NCBI GenBank assembly: GCA_964017125.1 | Contig: OZ024902.1 | Location: forward strand, 50,500,470-50,564,469 | Direction: 5' to 3' | Length of the DNA stretch: 64,000 nucleotides | Source: Flabesymbios commensalis | Lineage: Eukaryota; Annelida; Polychaeta; Terebellida; Flabelligeridae | Shown here: piece after piece, positions 1 to 11,900 of the stretch | Numbering within the stretch: the stretch's first letter is position 1 | How the letters are laid out: each line of letters begins with the position of its first letter | Translations under genes and position numbers: made by a program | The notes under the pieces: generated by a model | Databases searched by the model: none | Told to the model about the DNA's origin: nothing | The model's input: only the letters and a program-made list of their open reading frames with translations

Positions 1-570
1 TGGGTTATCGTGTCGTGTTTGGCGCAACGCTGAATGTGGGCCAGCATCACAGACGGCGGCCAACATTAACCCAGCTTTGGTTCAAAGCATCATGACTGTA
101 CTATACTACCAGCATGTAGGTACGGCAGGATGAAGTACTGACTAGAAGCGAATGGATACTGGCCAACACCGGCGACGCTGGTCTAACATTTAACAGACAT
201 TGGGTCAGTGTCGGCTTGTAATCACGACCAGCAGTAAGCTGCAAGCAATACCAGACCACCCAGCAAACACGTATATTCACCCATTGCTGGGTTTATGTTG
301 GCCCGCCGTCTGCGACGTCGACCCAACATTAACCCAGCATTGGTTCAATGTATTGTGTTTGATGGGCAGCTGCTACTCCCTGCAAACATTTGTATAACAT
401 TTGTACACCATCGGCACAACGTCTTCTACGCTGGTCCAACATTGTAGAAATGTTTTTGTTTTTACTGGGTTGAACGCAATTCCCAGCAAACACGAGGCGT
501 CGAACCAGTGATGCTGCGCCAGCGTCGCAGATGGTGGGCCAGCATTGGGTCAACGTCGTGTTTGCTGGGA
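1..570. repeat. Cluster of short palindromic MITE-like repeats (CCCAGCAAACAC family)
   Basis: Several copies of a roughly 90-110 bp palindromic repeat lie here. The clearest, at 481-571, begins CCAGCAAACACGA and ends TCGTGTTTGCTGG, with a core containing GCGTCGCAGA and GGGCCAGCATTG. The same termini and core recur throughout the window (about 6777, 22443, 32280, 40580, 45115, 53648 and 53775). Short ORFs crossing it are by-products of the palindrome. A non-autonomous inverted-repeat element is the simplest reading; no transposase is visible. Confidence 0.7.
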
Positions 571-930
571 GTGTTGACAAGTGTCTCGCACCGAAACGGG
601 ATAAATTCCGTTTAATACATCGTCTCCGCTCGCCACAGGAGCCATTTAATAACATTAATTACAAATGACACTACAATATGACACAAATGACACTACTATT
701 AGCTATCAACCTTTATGGTTATGCTGCTGGAGGGGAGACATCATTAGACCCTTCTAGTTCAATTCAATTAAGAGGTACAATATGTCTGGTATACATATCA
801 GTACCACATATTTTGATTTTATTAAGTAAATCTATAGGTATCTAACAGCTTCTGTGAACAGATCGTAATCATTCATACCGTCATCTACGTTGAGAACACC
901 AATTTCAAAGATTATACTCTTAACTCATAG

Positions 931-1006
931 CAGTCTAAGTCCAAGCCCAGCTCGGACCTGGAATTTATGACACTTCAGTCTAAGTCCGAGCCCAGCTCGG
1001 ACCTGG
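931..1006. repeat. Two copies of a 31-bp direct repeat
   Basis: A 31-bp unit starting CAGTCTAAGTCC and ending CTCGGACCTGG occurs at 931-961 and 976-1006 with one mismatch, separated by 14 bp. It does not match any other repeat I noted in the window. Confidence 0.75.
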
Positions 1007-2068
1007 CAATAATGCTTAGCTATTCACCATATGACATCACTTGCGCAACTATGATTACAGCATGGGGAACCTAGAACACGAAGGGTTGATTTATCTGCGT
1101 CACAACCGTTTCTGAACTAAAAATAGAACTCCAGGCTCAGATGAATAAGAGGCTTTCGGTATTTCCCAGATGAGTCGGAAATATTATCTCAAAATATCAA
1201 ATTTGGTATGCCCCTCCGGGAATTTAGACAGACTAATATATACCATGGTAATAACTTATTTACCCTAGTAATTTGTGTACATAGACCTATTGAATGCTTA
1301 TTTGCACCGTATGTGATGTATTTTAATGGCCAATTAAATGAAGTGTATTTTGGTTATATGTTGTATGTGTGTTCCTGTGGTGTATGGGAAATACATATGC
1401 CATCATTCTAAATGTATATTAGGAGTATCAGAATATGTCTCAAAATCACAAAAATGGCCAGACCACACAGACGTCCAACGTCAAAACGGCCAGACTGCTA
1501 TGAGTTAAGCCGTGAATGCCTTGTGTTTCGGTTAGCAGGAAGTGTAAACACCTATTTGAACGTTGAAACTGAATGGTCTACCATTGTAAAAAGAATAGTA
1601 TGTAAAGCCCTACAATAACAGGAAGACAATAGTCGCACGTCCGGCAACATGAAAGTCGGAGCAATAAGCCACCCGCCCGAGTAATGTCACGGTGTAATCC
1701 ACAGTGAACTGTGTTAGATTTGATCACGGCCATCTGTCAACACCTGAGCTGAGTGATATTGCTTGGAGTCATTTCGACTACCAAATGAAAACATTATTAT
1801 TCGGTTAAATTAACAATTGAAACAGATTATAAAAATTATTACTTCTTTGTTCTTTTACTGTGATAAACAGATTAAGTGTATAAAAGACTCCATAGGCTTA
1901 TGGTAGGTCTATATCTAGAAAACAGATATGTGTCACCGACTTTTTCTAAAACTAAGGTCAGAATGTACAAATATTATTTAAAAAAATCATGTAATTAGCG
2001 GACAGCGCGAAATGCCATGTTTCAGTTTCAGCATTAAATTGCACAACGAAACCCAAGGCTCCGGCTGT

Positions 2069-2107
2069 CTGGGCATGTCTGGGGGTAGATCCCCTAGACA
2101 TGCCCAG
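2069..2107. repeat. 17-bp-arm hairpin
   Basis: The arms at 2069-2085 and 2091-2107 are near-perfect reverse complements (CTGGGCATGTCT... against ...AGACATGCCCAG) with a 5-bp loop. No T run follows, so a terminator reading is not supported. It may be a remnant of a small foldback element. Confidence 0.65.
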
Positions 2108-2765
2108 AACCCCTTATCGGGCGAGCGAAGGAAAACGCTCTCAATAACCCACCATGCCCTATCACCCCCACCCTCACATCATCATCATCTGTACATCATG
2201 TCATCTCATCAATTGACTACAACGTTTTTATCGCATTACAATGTCACTTAAAAGACCTTTTGTGCCGAAAAGTGACGTAAAGCAATGATTTACTTTTACT
2301 ACTACTACATTGTTGTCAGTTTCTGAGCAAGCCTTGACGCAAAGACCGAAGGCCTTTGTACCGAAGGCCTTTGTTCCCACTAGTCTTTACTTGTGAACAC
2401 CCAAGACTTGATGACTGGTTAACTCGTTCCCAATCTTGAATAACTCATAGCCTAGCTACGAAATAATAGTATCCATGTCTCCAATCATGCTTATTTGTTG
2501 GAGTAAACTGATCCTGAAATGGGAATTTAGAGAAGTCGTCGACATCAGTGACGTTGAACCAATCCGATAAATTTGTTTGTCCTCATAAGATAATTTGACT
2601 ATGAGTGAATCATTGAATACAGCATCAGGCCGTTTTTGAACGATCCCTGCTCCAGTACTCGCATATCTCATCTCTGTCATAAAACATATAGTGAAAAATA
2701 ATATACCTATATGGTTATATCTTATTTATATCTCATGCTCTATATCACATGTTCTCATTTTACAG

Positions 2766-2901
2766 TGCCGGTGTAGGGAAGACAGGCACATTCCTGGCAC
2801 TAGACTACCTGTTAGATCAGCTGGCAGCAGATGGAGGGGTGGATGTGTTCCAATGCGTGTATAAACTGAGACAGCAGCGAACCATTATGGTTCAAACTAT
2901 G
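2766..2901 (+). CDS. RPTP-A exon: D1 signature loop and following helix
   Basis: The exon starts after TTTTACAG and ends at a GTAAGG donor. Entering in phase 2 (AG|T = Ser), it reads [19 protein letters not shown], then [14 protein letters not shown] and IMVQTM. This is the second half of the PTP signature HCSAGVGRTG, the following helix, and the start of the Q loop. The Arg that should close the CX5R phosphate-binding loop is an AAG Lys codon at 2779-2781. The exon is 136 bp, exactly the length of the equivalent D2 exon at 17504, which supports both boundaries. No stop or frameshift is present. Confidence 0.93.
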
Positions 2902-3032
2902 GTAAGGTGATATGATCAGATGAGGGACAGGCTACTCCCTTAGTGCAGGGATCGAATACAGTACACGCATATCACTGTCATGCACATTATCAAGTACCGG
3001 TACATATTTAGCCCGCAAGTCATCACAAAAGG

Positions 3033-3681
<649 letters not shown>

Positions 3682-3749
3682 TTTGCACTGATGGAATTTC
3701 TGCACTGATATGTTATAACATATATAGGCCTATGTTGTTTTATTGACAG

Positions 3750-3902
3750 TCACAATACAAGTTTATTCACGACGCACTAGAAGAATACCACAAGACAGGA
3801 GACACAGTGATACCATGCGCAGAGTTTCCCGAAAAATACGGCACCCTCATCGAAGATTCCGGTGAATATGCGAACGTAACATATCTCATAGAGCAGTATC
3901 GG
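3750..3902 (+). CDS. RPTP-A exon: end of D1 and start of linker
   Basis: Acceptor TATTGACAG, donor GTAAGT, phase 0 to 0, 51 codons. It begins SQYKFIHDALEEY, completing the Q-loop helix (QTxxQYxFIHDAL) that ends D1, and continues into the D1-D2 linker. The linker contains EYANVTYL; YANV has the pY-x-N form that Grb2-type SH2 domains bind, and the same YANV forms the C-terminus of this protein. The final EQYR leads into D2. Confidence 0.93.
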
Positions 3903-3918
3903 GTAAGTGGATATATAT

Positions 3919-3982
3919 CTTGGATATAAAAGGGTGCATCTGCCAGTTAGTAAAGTGGCAGATACACCCTTTCATATCCAAG
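3919..3982. repeat. 27-bp-arm hairpin just inside an RPTP-A intron
   Basis: Arms 3919-3945 and 3956-3982 are near-perfect reverse complements (CTTGGATATAAAAGGGTG... against ...ACCCTTTCATATCCAAG) with a 10-bp loop. The hairpin begins 16 bp after the GTAAGT donor at 3903. It may be a tiny inverted-repeat element; RNA folding next to the splice donor is possible but unproven. Confidence 0.8.
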
Positions 3983-4244
3983 GGGATGATATGCTACCAA
4001 AAATGTGTTTGAAAATGTAATGATAAGCTATAGTGTCTAACACTACAATAGTTATGTGATTGTTATTCACTCGTTTTGTTTCACATCATAAAAAAATTCA
4101 CTTATTATTATTCGTATTATGATATCATGCTTATTTGCAGACGAGATATGATAACATGATTTTTCCATTCTAAAGTATTACCAACAGTTTAAAATAAAAA
4201 TGACTGATTTCCTAATAATTATTGTTGATAACGTGTTGTTACAG

Positions 4245-4353
4245 CTTCTGAATGAAATCACTTCAGCACAATCGTCACATACTTGTAGTGAAACAGATTC
4301 AGCTAATCTGCCTGAAAATGAAGCCAAAAATCGCTCACCTGAGATCTTACCAT
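4245..4353 (+). CDS. RPTP-A exon: linker and D2 N-terminus
   Basis: Acceptor TGTTACAG, donor GTAAGTA, phase 0 to 1, 36 codons plus one base. It starts LLNEITSAQSS and ends EAKNRSPEILP. KNRSPEILP corresponds to the KNRY loop that opens a PTP domain; the usual phosphotyrosine-recognition Tyr is Ser here, as is common in non-catalytic D2 domains. The middle is polar and Ser-rich. Confidence 0.88.
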
Positions 4354-4890
4354 GTAAGTATACCTAATTTGTGTGGTGTCTTAAAATGTCACTTAGCATC
4401 TCAATGATGAAAATGCGAAACCCATTATCTTATCTCAGCTCACAAAAAGCTGACTTCATCAAAAATCATGAAAAATGCTAAGAAAAATCAAAACAATTTT
4501 CTGGTCTTTAATAAAATGTCGTGTAGTAAGATATTTTTTTTCCTTTTTGACTTCAAGAAGAAAAATAGATATAAATGATGAATGCACAGATGTTGTTACG
4601 TTGTCCTCATTAGGAAATATTCAAATTGAAATTGAAGGACTGCACAAGATTATCTAATCGTTGAACATTAGTCGTTGAAATTCTTCTCATAATCAGTGTG
4701 GCAAATATATTGTACCATCCCTGCTTAATATATACATCTGTAGAAATACGCCAATATTATTGCAAACATCTGTCCAATTTGTAAATCATTTGATAGATCT
4801 GACATAAGCAATTAAGGACTACTTGCAATAAAAGAGCCGAAAGATACTGCATTTTGGCTTTACAGAGCAAAATACATTTTTTTGTTGTAG

Positions 4891-4952
4891 GTGACAAACA
4901 TCGTCCGTACCTGTCGAAAGCGCAAACTTATATCAACGCAGTTAACGTCAGT
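4891..4952 (+). CDS. RPTP-A exon: D2 YINA motif
   Basis: A 62-bp exon after TTGTTGTAG, with a GTGAGT donor, phase 1 to 0. It reads DKHRPYLSKAQTYINAVNVS after a split Cys codon, matching the family pattern RxxxxYINAxxV. The short length fits the small exons seen at this point of PTP domains, and the phase joins cleanly to the exons on both sides. Confidence 0.88.
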
Positions 4953-5104
4953 GTGAGTAGGTCTATGACCTGTTATTTCCAAATGCTATGGCAATTTAGT
5001 TATTATCAGCAGATGAAACATGGTCGTATTGAATAGAAAAGTATTTTCAATAAATTGTTATTTTTTTAAAGCGGCAATAATCGATTTATGCTGTTGTCGC
5101 TATC

Positions 5105-5240
5105 CCATGTAGGCCTTATTTGAACAGTTAGAGCCTGGTCAATGTATGTGTGTGCGACAAGGAATGAATATCGGCTGCAGCGGGATTAGAACCTGGAACC
5201 TCCACCACGCTGCCAATGAGCTATCCTGGGGCCAATCATG
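5105..5240 (-). mobile_element. tRNA-derived SINE
   Basis: On the minus strand a tRNA-like head is visible. A box A-like TAGCTCATTGG lies at about 5213-5223. A box B-like GGTTCTAATCCC at about 5182-5193 closely matches GGTTCRANTCC. The tail side continues to about 5105. The surrounding sequence does not fold as a full functional tRNA by eye, so this is a SINE and not a tRNA gene. It lies in an RPTP-A intron. Confidence 0.65.
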
Positions 5241-6199
5241 TAATTAATATCATGTGCAAAATATGCTACGAGAATATAATATCACAGTATGATATAAGAC
5301 CAACTGTTCACAAGTTATAGATGTTGACATAGTTATCATGTAAGACAACGTGGGATTCAGTGTTTAAAATAGTAATGTTTTTTTTGTACACGCTATTTTG
5401 AAAACGTGCACAGTGGATTGTAAATGTTGTAATATGTAATATGTCTGTGATTAGTTTCCCGCACCAAAACCATAGCTAAAATAGTTCTAAAACATTGTAG
5501 CAAAAAACATTCTGGAGGCGTAGAAACCTAATTAAAACCTATAAACGACGCTGTAGTAAGTTGTTTATTACATCAAAGACATACAACTAGGGTGTGTGTG
5601 AAAAATAGTAAAAGCGATGACTTTCAATTTTAACATCTACACATGCATCTATACATGCATATCTAATTAAATATCTCTAAAAGTATTACAATTACCCTAG
5701 AATGCATCGGCTGACGTCAGCTCACGTAGCCACCGCGCTGCCTAGAATGTTATCTGTATAGATATTTAATGCACTGGTATACATGGTATAAGTTGGGCAG
5801 GACGGATCGTCAGTTGCCAACACGTGAGTATCGACATCAGAACCGTAGTAATATAGGGCACAAGAGGCTCCGCTACATTCGACAACTTACACAAGCACAA
5901 GCCAGGCTCCAGGTACATCGATTATTCACGTCAAATCAATTTACCATAGCCAAATTTAATTCATTTATGTTCTTCTTAAAAATATACAAGCTATACTAGC
6001 ATCTCGGATAACAAAAGGTAAAGCGTTCCGTAAGCAGTGGGATAACAATAACGACATTGGAACTTGCACAGAGGTAATTTGAATATTATACCCTGTTAAG
6101 TAGATCTGAGGCCATAATGCCATTAGCTAGCCCAAAATTACTAGTAATCACTAGATAGTTTACCACGAAAGTAGCTGTATTAATAAAACACAAGTCGAT

Positions 6200-6495
6200 T
6201 ATTAAGACAAGCTTGACGTTACACTCGTTTTAATTTGAACGTATTTAACATGAGGGGGACTCCACATCGAACTACAGTACTCAAGAATATCTCTGCCATG
6301 AACCGAATTTAATTGATTTTCGACATCAAAAGGACTGTTAAAGCCAACAGAGCGTTTTATAAGTCCCATCAGAGAATCAGTTTTTGATGAAACAGTTTTT
6401 AAATTCTCACACCAAGATAAATTAGTAGTCATGGTTATTCCAAGATCGATGAATTCAGCTACCCTGGATAAGATTATTTTCAATGGAGTAGTCAA
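6200..6495 (-). mobile_element. Fragment of a non-LTR retrotransposon (C-terminal RT region)
   Basis: A 97-codon minus-strand frame contains FIDLGITMTTNLSW, LMGLIKRSVGFNSP and ILEYCSSMWSP. These match the region just after the reverse-transcriptase core in CR1/jockey-type LINEs (usual pattern FxDLGVxxxxxLxWxxH... RSVGF... RxxLEYCSPVW). No RT catalytic core or endonuclease is attached, so it is a short dead fragment. It sits in the RPTP-A intron between 4952 and 6605 and differs from the LINE at 8934-12142. Confidence 0.75.
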
Positions 6496-6604
6496 AATGT
6501 ATTTATACTTTACGATATATCGACATGAAGATGCATTTTGATATGTTGAAATTCATTATTAAACTATTAAATAATAGCTGCTGATTATCTGGTACTTATT
6601 TCAG

Positions 6605-6736
6605 AGTTACAGTAACATTCGTGGTTTTATGGTAACACAAACTCCTTTACCTGAAACATGTGCTGACTTCTGGCATCTTGTATACGATCATAACATAACC
6701 AGTATCATTGGCATGGATACCCTGGGAGATGATCAA
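6605..6736 (+). CDS. RPTP-A exon: D2 substrate-loop region
   Basis: Acceptor TATTTCAG, donor GTAAGT, phase 0 to 0, 44 codons. It reads SYSNIRGFMVTQTPLPETC, then ADFWHLVYDHNITSI and ends GDDQ. This is the conserved FIxTQxPLxxTxxDFWxLVxxxxxxSI block of PTP domains, and its spacing matches D2 domains of two-domain receptors. Confidence 0.93.
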
Positions 6737-6776
6737 GTAAGTACACGCTGAGTATGAAAACGGTGTTCAACAGCGA

Positions 6777-6870
6777 ACACGGGACTCTGAGCCAGTGTTG
6801 GTTTAATGATGGTCCAGCGTCGCAGACGGTGGATCAACATTAAACCAACACTGGCTCACGGTCTCGTGTC
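6777..6870. repeat. Palindromic MITE-like repeat (CAGCAAACAC family)
   Basis: The termini CGAACACGGGACT and GGTCTCGTGTC flank inverted arms (GCCAGTGTTGGTTTAATG against ATTAAACCAACACTGGC) around a GCGTCGCAGACG core. It is one copy of the family clustered at 1-570 and lies 40 bp after the donor of the 6605-6736 exon. Confidence 0.75.
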
Positions 6871-6970
6871 TTTCTCTATCTAAAATCATAGAAGAGTTTA
6901 ATTCATAATACGTGTGTTGGATGTTGAAATTTGGACCTATATTTCTTTTTTAAATGCGCATTTATTTTAG

Positions 6971-7081
6971 GATGCTCCATGTTACTGGGAGACAGAAGAG
7001 CTTGATAATCTGGAGGTTGTATTGGAGAAATCCGGAGATGTTAATAGCAGCACAACAAGGGTGTTTGGACTGCATTGTAAA
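6971..7081 (+). CDS. RPTP-A exon: central D2 strand region
   Basis: Acceptor TATTTTAG, donor GTAAGT, phase 0 to 0, 37 codons. It begins DAPCYWETEE; most family members have CYWP here. It continues through NLEVVLEKSGDVNSSTTRVF and ends at Lys. It fills the part of D2 between the FWxLV block and the position of the WPD loop. Confidence 0.88.
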
Positions 7082-7225
7082 GTAAGTGAACCGTACAGGT
7101 GGAGATAAGGGTATTACTGAATCAATTATTTTGAAAAAAAACAATCACCAAATTACAGCAATATTTACATTTTCAGCTAATTAGTTCAATTGATAAATTT
7201 GATAAATTATCTGTTCTCTTTAAAG

Positions 7226-7389
7226 AGTCCTCTTGAATCGAGGAGTGTAAAGCAATGGCAGTTGACGTCATGGTCAGAAGATGCTAATCTCCCCTCTGAA
7301 TTAGGTGATCATATTATACATGCCTTGCGTGAAGCAATGCATTGGTCAAGTCTGACTGCAGGCGAACATCCAATTCTTGTACACTGCAG
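7226..7389 (+). CDS. RPTP-A exon: D2 pseudo-WPD region to active-site Cys
   Basis: Acceptor TTTAAAG, donor GTAATG, phase 0 to 2. It begins SPLESRSVKQWQLTSW and continues SEDANLPSELGDHIIHALRE. Where an active PTP has WPDxGxP, this exon has SWSEDANLP: the Trp is shifted and the general-acid Asp is not in place. It ends HPILVHC plus the first two bases (AG) of the next codon, so the intron cuts the phosphate-binding loop right after the Cys, as in D1. The next exon lies 10.1 kb downstream. Confidence 0.93.
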
Positions 7390-8821
7390 GTAATGGCATT
7401 TCATTAATCAGTGCTAATAGCATCGAATACTGTGTTAGTTCACGCTCAGATGACTGTATCATGCATTTAGACACGGGGAATTGGGCTGTGTCTATGCGGT
7501 GACAATCACTGCCATGTCTATACTTCTACTGAGGGAAGGAAACTTTCAAGTCCTCGTCATTTTAAAATGAGAAATGGACTATGTAGACTATTGTTTTCTA
7601 CCAAACAAATGCTACCATGTCATACCTAGTTCCTGTAGCAAATTATTGATGAATTTTCAAACGGAAATCTCATAATTTACATGCATTAATACACATTATA
7701 CGAGCTCGATTCTGACAGAAGAACTATTTGCAACAAAAAGAGACATGTAGTGAATAATACACTGCAGTATTCAGCTTACTATTATATTGAGAAGTTACTG
7801 CCTTTTGGTTTTACACGATATAATAGTGAAGCTGGATAGGCCCTATGCTGTGCGTGCGTGTGGGCGTGAACAATAGGCCTAGTATGTTGCGGTCGCTGCT
7901 TCCAAGATATCCGTGAGTTACCGACCTTGTATAGAAAACCAATGAGCATGCTGACCCTATCCCATTCACCGATGCATTTAGATGGGAAAATAAACACACT
8001 TATGTGTGGCTTTTTAAGTAGGTCTTAACATCACAAATTGTCTATATACTACTTATATATTAATTAATTAGTACAATTAAATACACAACTGCAGAACAGT
8101 CTTTAAAATGATGAGTGTGTGTTTTAAATAGTTTTTAAAATATAAATCCAAGATCAGCGTCGACTCGATCCATCCTGCAGTATTCAGATATATTAGTTCA
8201 CACTGAACGGAAACACGCTGCAGTTAGATTGACTCGATCATAAAACAACAGTTCTTATATCAAACGGAGTAGGCCTAGTAATTTTGTTACATAACATAAG
8301 CATGATAAATATCAATATCTGGTTTAATGATCAACACCTAGCAGAAATAATTCGATGGATCTAATTAATCCTGCTGAATATAACTGTTTATACATTATTT
8401 TCTTTGTAAACGTATTTTTTAGTACTGCACTATTCTGAATTATAGATATAGATAGATATTTTTCGACGACGGTAAGTCTATGTAAATTTATGACACTTAT
8501 GCGTCATTAAAATGAACAGTATAACATATATATGTGCTAGTGAAACAACATTAAAATCGACATAATATATGAATTTATAATCATGATAATATACGTAAGC
8601 AAACACAGGGTATTTATACTATGCATCATAACTACTTAAGATTCAACAGCGTTGTCGTTAGATGTATAATTATATTTTCCGCACCAAAACCAGAGATAAA
8701 ATAGATACTGCAAATTATACATAGTAGAAAACAAATCTTTTTGGAAAGTGTAGAAAACTAATAATTATATATACACGTTTTTTTTTCGAGCTGAGGGTAA
8801 TTAAATAAACAATATTAAGAA
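7390..8821. other. AT-rich intron sequence, no gene seen
   Basis: First part of the 10.1 kb D2 intron of RPTP-A. Small ORFs are present but show no family resemblance or splice context. The foldback-like element begins at about 8822. Confidence 0.6.
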
Positions 8822-8933
8822 CTATATAATAGTGTAGTGGTTAAGCTCCCATAATGAAACTATTGTGCATTTTATGATTAAAGCATGAAACTTCTATCAT
8901 TATTAGTACATATATATAAACATATTTATTTTG

Positions 8934-11900
8934 CAAGCTTTGGATTACCCAAGTAGCAGCGAGTGCTAGTCGAGGGGCTCTCCAATACATATAAAAGACA
9001 ATACAATACAATACAATATATATACATAACACACTGGACGTTACAGCATCTATATCAGATTACACAATTTATATGCACTTGATGTGTTTGATCACTTAAA
9101 GCGCCCACTCTCAATAATAAAGTGTTGAAATGCTTCGAATATGTTCACGTTTTCGTCAGCTTTAACATCATTGCAACCTTTCAAGACAATGTTTACAAAT
9201 GAGATTGGATCAAGATGAGGAAGTATAGAGTGGTGGACACCGGGTGCAATGATATCTCGGATTGCTTTCAGCAGCTTATTTTGTGGAGCAGAATAGAGAG
9301 GACATTTTAATATATAATGCTGTGATGTTTCTATGTCGCCACACAAACACTCAGCAGTTTCTGAGCAGCCTACACGATGGAGTTGGGAATTTAGGCTTGA
9401 CATATTTAACCGTAGGCGTGTGTGATGTATTGAAATTCTCCTATCGATGGACGTATAATAGAATTTGGAAGCGTTGCTGGTCTGGAACATAGATTTATCT
9501 TTATTTTTAAATATACTTAAGGATTCTGAGTTTCTCGTATGGATATCTATTCCATTCCAGTAACGTGCGGTAGATGGAAAACATGAATTTTTAAAGGCAG
9601 ATGTCCTACATATAGGGAATCGTAAACTGTTTGACTGTCTAGTGGTGTAAGCACTGGTGCGTGATACTAAATCTGGACAGTGGGAATGCAGGTAGTCGGG
9701 CACAAGTTGATTTACTATTTTGTACATATGAATGAGTTTGTGCCATTTTCGACGAGTTTGCAGGGTTTCCCAGCCAATTTCAGAGAGAGTTTTTTTACAG
9801 TTAGATTGTGGAAGGGCACCAGTGCGTACGCGGGCAGCGTCTAGCTGTACACTTTCGAGACGATCAGACAGATATTTAGGGCAGTTGTCATACAAAACGT
9901 TACCATATTTTATCATTGAACGAATTCGTGAAATGTAGATTTTCTCTAGAGCTTCACGTGGAAGAATATATTTGAGGTACTTCATCATGTTTATTAATTT
10001 ACCAGCTTTTTGGCAGAGGTGTTCGATGTGATCATTCCAGGTGAAGGAGCTATTAAAAACTAAACCTAGATGGCGATGAGAAGAAACCTGTTCTAGCTCA
10101 AATCCATTTAAAGTCAATGGTGGATGAATTAGGGTTTTACGCTTCAGAGATGTGTTTAGCACTACACATTTCAAAACATTAAACAACATTAACCACTTCA
10201 GTGTCCAAGACATTAACAGTGAAAGATCCGCATTTAAGATGTTAGCTGAAATAACTGGGTCATCTACGTATTGGAATAATATAATGTCATCAGCAAAGAG
10301 GTGAATGTCAGAAATAATGTCTTGGCTTATGTCGTCAATTTGAACCAAGAAAAGGAGAGAGCCCAGTATGGAGCCTTGTGGAACACCAGCTTTAACTGGC
10401 AGGTAGTCCGAGAAAGAGCCGTCTATAACGACAAGTTGGCGTCTGCCTTCCAGGTAGCTTTCAAACCACCTGAGGAGAGAGCCACTTACACCTTCGCACT
10501 TCAGTTTGTGAACAATACCTTTGTGCCAGACTTTGTCGAATGCCTTTGACATGGCTAAAAATACTACACGTATATCTTTGCCTTTGTCAATGGCTTTGTA
10601 AATATTATGAGTTATACTAGTAAGCTGATTTATGGTACTATCGCCTGAGTGAAAACCTGAATTGTTTGAGCTGAGAAGTGTATTGTGCTGTACGAAAGAA
10701 TACAGTTTCTGGTGGACTAACCTCTCAAATATTTTTGAAATATTGCATAGTAGAGATATTGGTCTATAATTTGATTTATTTTTGGGGTCATCCTTCTTAT
10801 GAATTGGTATGACATGACTTGATTTCCAATAGTTGGGATACACTCCAGCTTTTAATGACTGGCTAAATATTTTACAGAGAGGTGTACACACTTCCCTGGC
10901 TACCTCTTTAAGTACCAAGTTGCTAATATTGTCTGGCCCTGACGCTTTATTTTGGTCCACTGAATTCAAACGTTTTTTGACTTCACACGGTTGAAAGTTT
11001 AATGTATCTAGTCTTTGGTCAGTTTCGAAATTTGTGTCAGGCAAGTTATGATTTTCAGCATTAGCGGGTAGTGTACGCTGATCTGCAAAGTATGAATTGA
11101 AAATGTTAGCTTTTTGAACAGGGTCTGATACTGGTAAATCCTGTTCAATGAGAACTGGTATGCTTCGCTGCACGCCTGCACCTGTTACCTTTTTGACAGT
11201 TTTCCACCATTGTCGTTCTGATATGTGTGAGCTACATAGCTCTTCACCCAGGTTCTGGTAATAGGTTTTACGTAGTGAGCGATTTAAACTAGTTACCCGA
11301 TTTCGGAGCACCTTAAAACAATTATAGTGTGTGGATTGTTGGGTGCGTTTATAACGCTTCCAAAGTACATTGTGTCTTCGTATTAGCCTTTTCAATTCAC
11401 AATTAACCCAGGGTTTTTCTTTTACATGAACAGTAACAGTATTGTGTGGAATATAATCGGCCATTATCAAAGCGAACAAGTCATACCAATAGGACAACTT
11501 ATCATCAATATCATAATACATGTCTATGCCTGTATCCCAGGGTGCGGACTATAAGGCATGTCTAAACCCTTCAAACGGTACGCTTGAAACTCTTATTTAA
11601 AGGACAAGCAACAGATAATTTACATATAATGATAGCATGGTCACAGTTTGATATAGGAGACAGAATGTCACAGTAGGTTATTTTGTCTGGAGAATCTGTG
11701 ATGAATAAATCTAGTAGATTACCGTCACCATCAGTAGCGTGTTGGTCCGTTGATTAACTGACAAAGCCCTTAGTCATTTACAAAATTTCGTAGCTTGCAT
11801 CGTAACTCACTTGATGCGTGGTTATCGTGCCATACTTTACAGGTGTCATTGAAATCACCTGTTATAATAATGTGGGTAGCGCCACCGTCATGTGCACGGT

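Larger units (their letters stand above)
571..2765. other. Non-coding stretch before the first visible RPTP-A exon
   Basis: No exon is recognisable. In particular there is no sequence for the D1 WPD loop or for the exon that should end in HC just before the signature exon at 2766, so that exon is outside the window or missing from the assembly. The stretch holds a short direct repeat at 931-1006 and a hairpin at 2069-2107, and is otherwise AT-rich. It is probably intron of RPTP-A. Confidence 0.5.

Noticed and set aside
931-1006. CRISPR-like repeats
   Set aside because: Only two units with a 14-bp spacer in a eukaryotic sequence; no array and no cas genes.
2456-2680. 74-codon minus-strand frame upstream of the D1 exon
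   Set aside because: Considered as the missing D1 exon on either strand, but no WPD, HC or other PTP motif is present.
5160-5235. Possible tRNA gene on the minus strand
   Set aside because: Box A and box B are present, but the arms do not form a convincing full cloverleaf and extra body sequence follows, so SINE is the better call. The same applies at 56165-56247.
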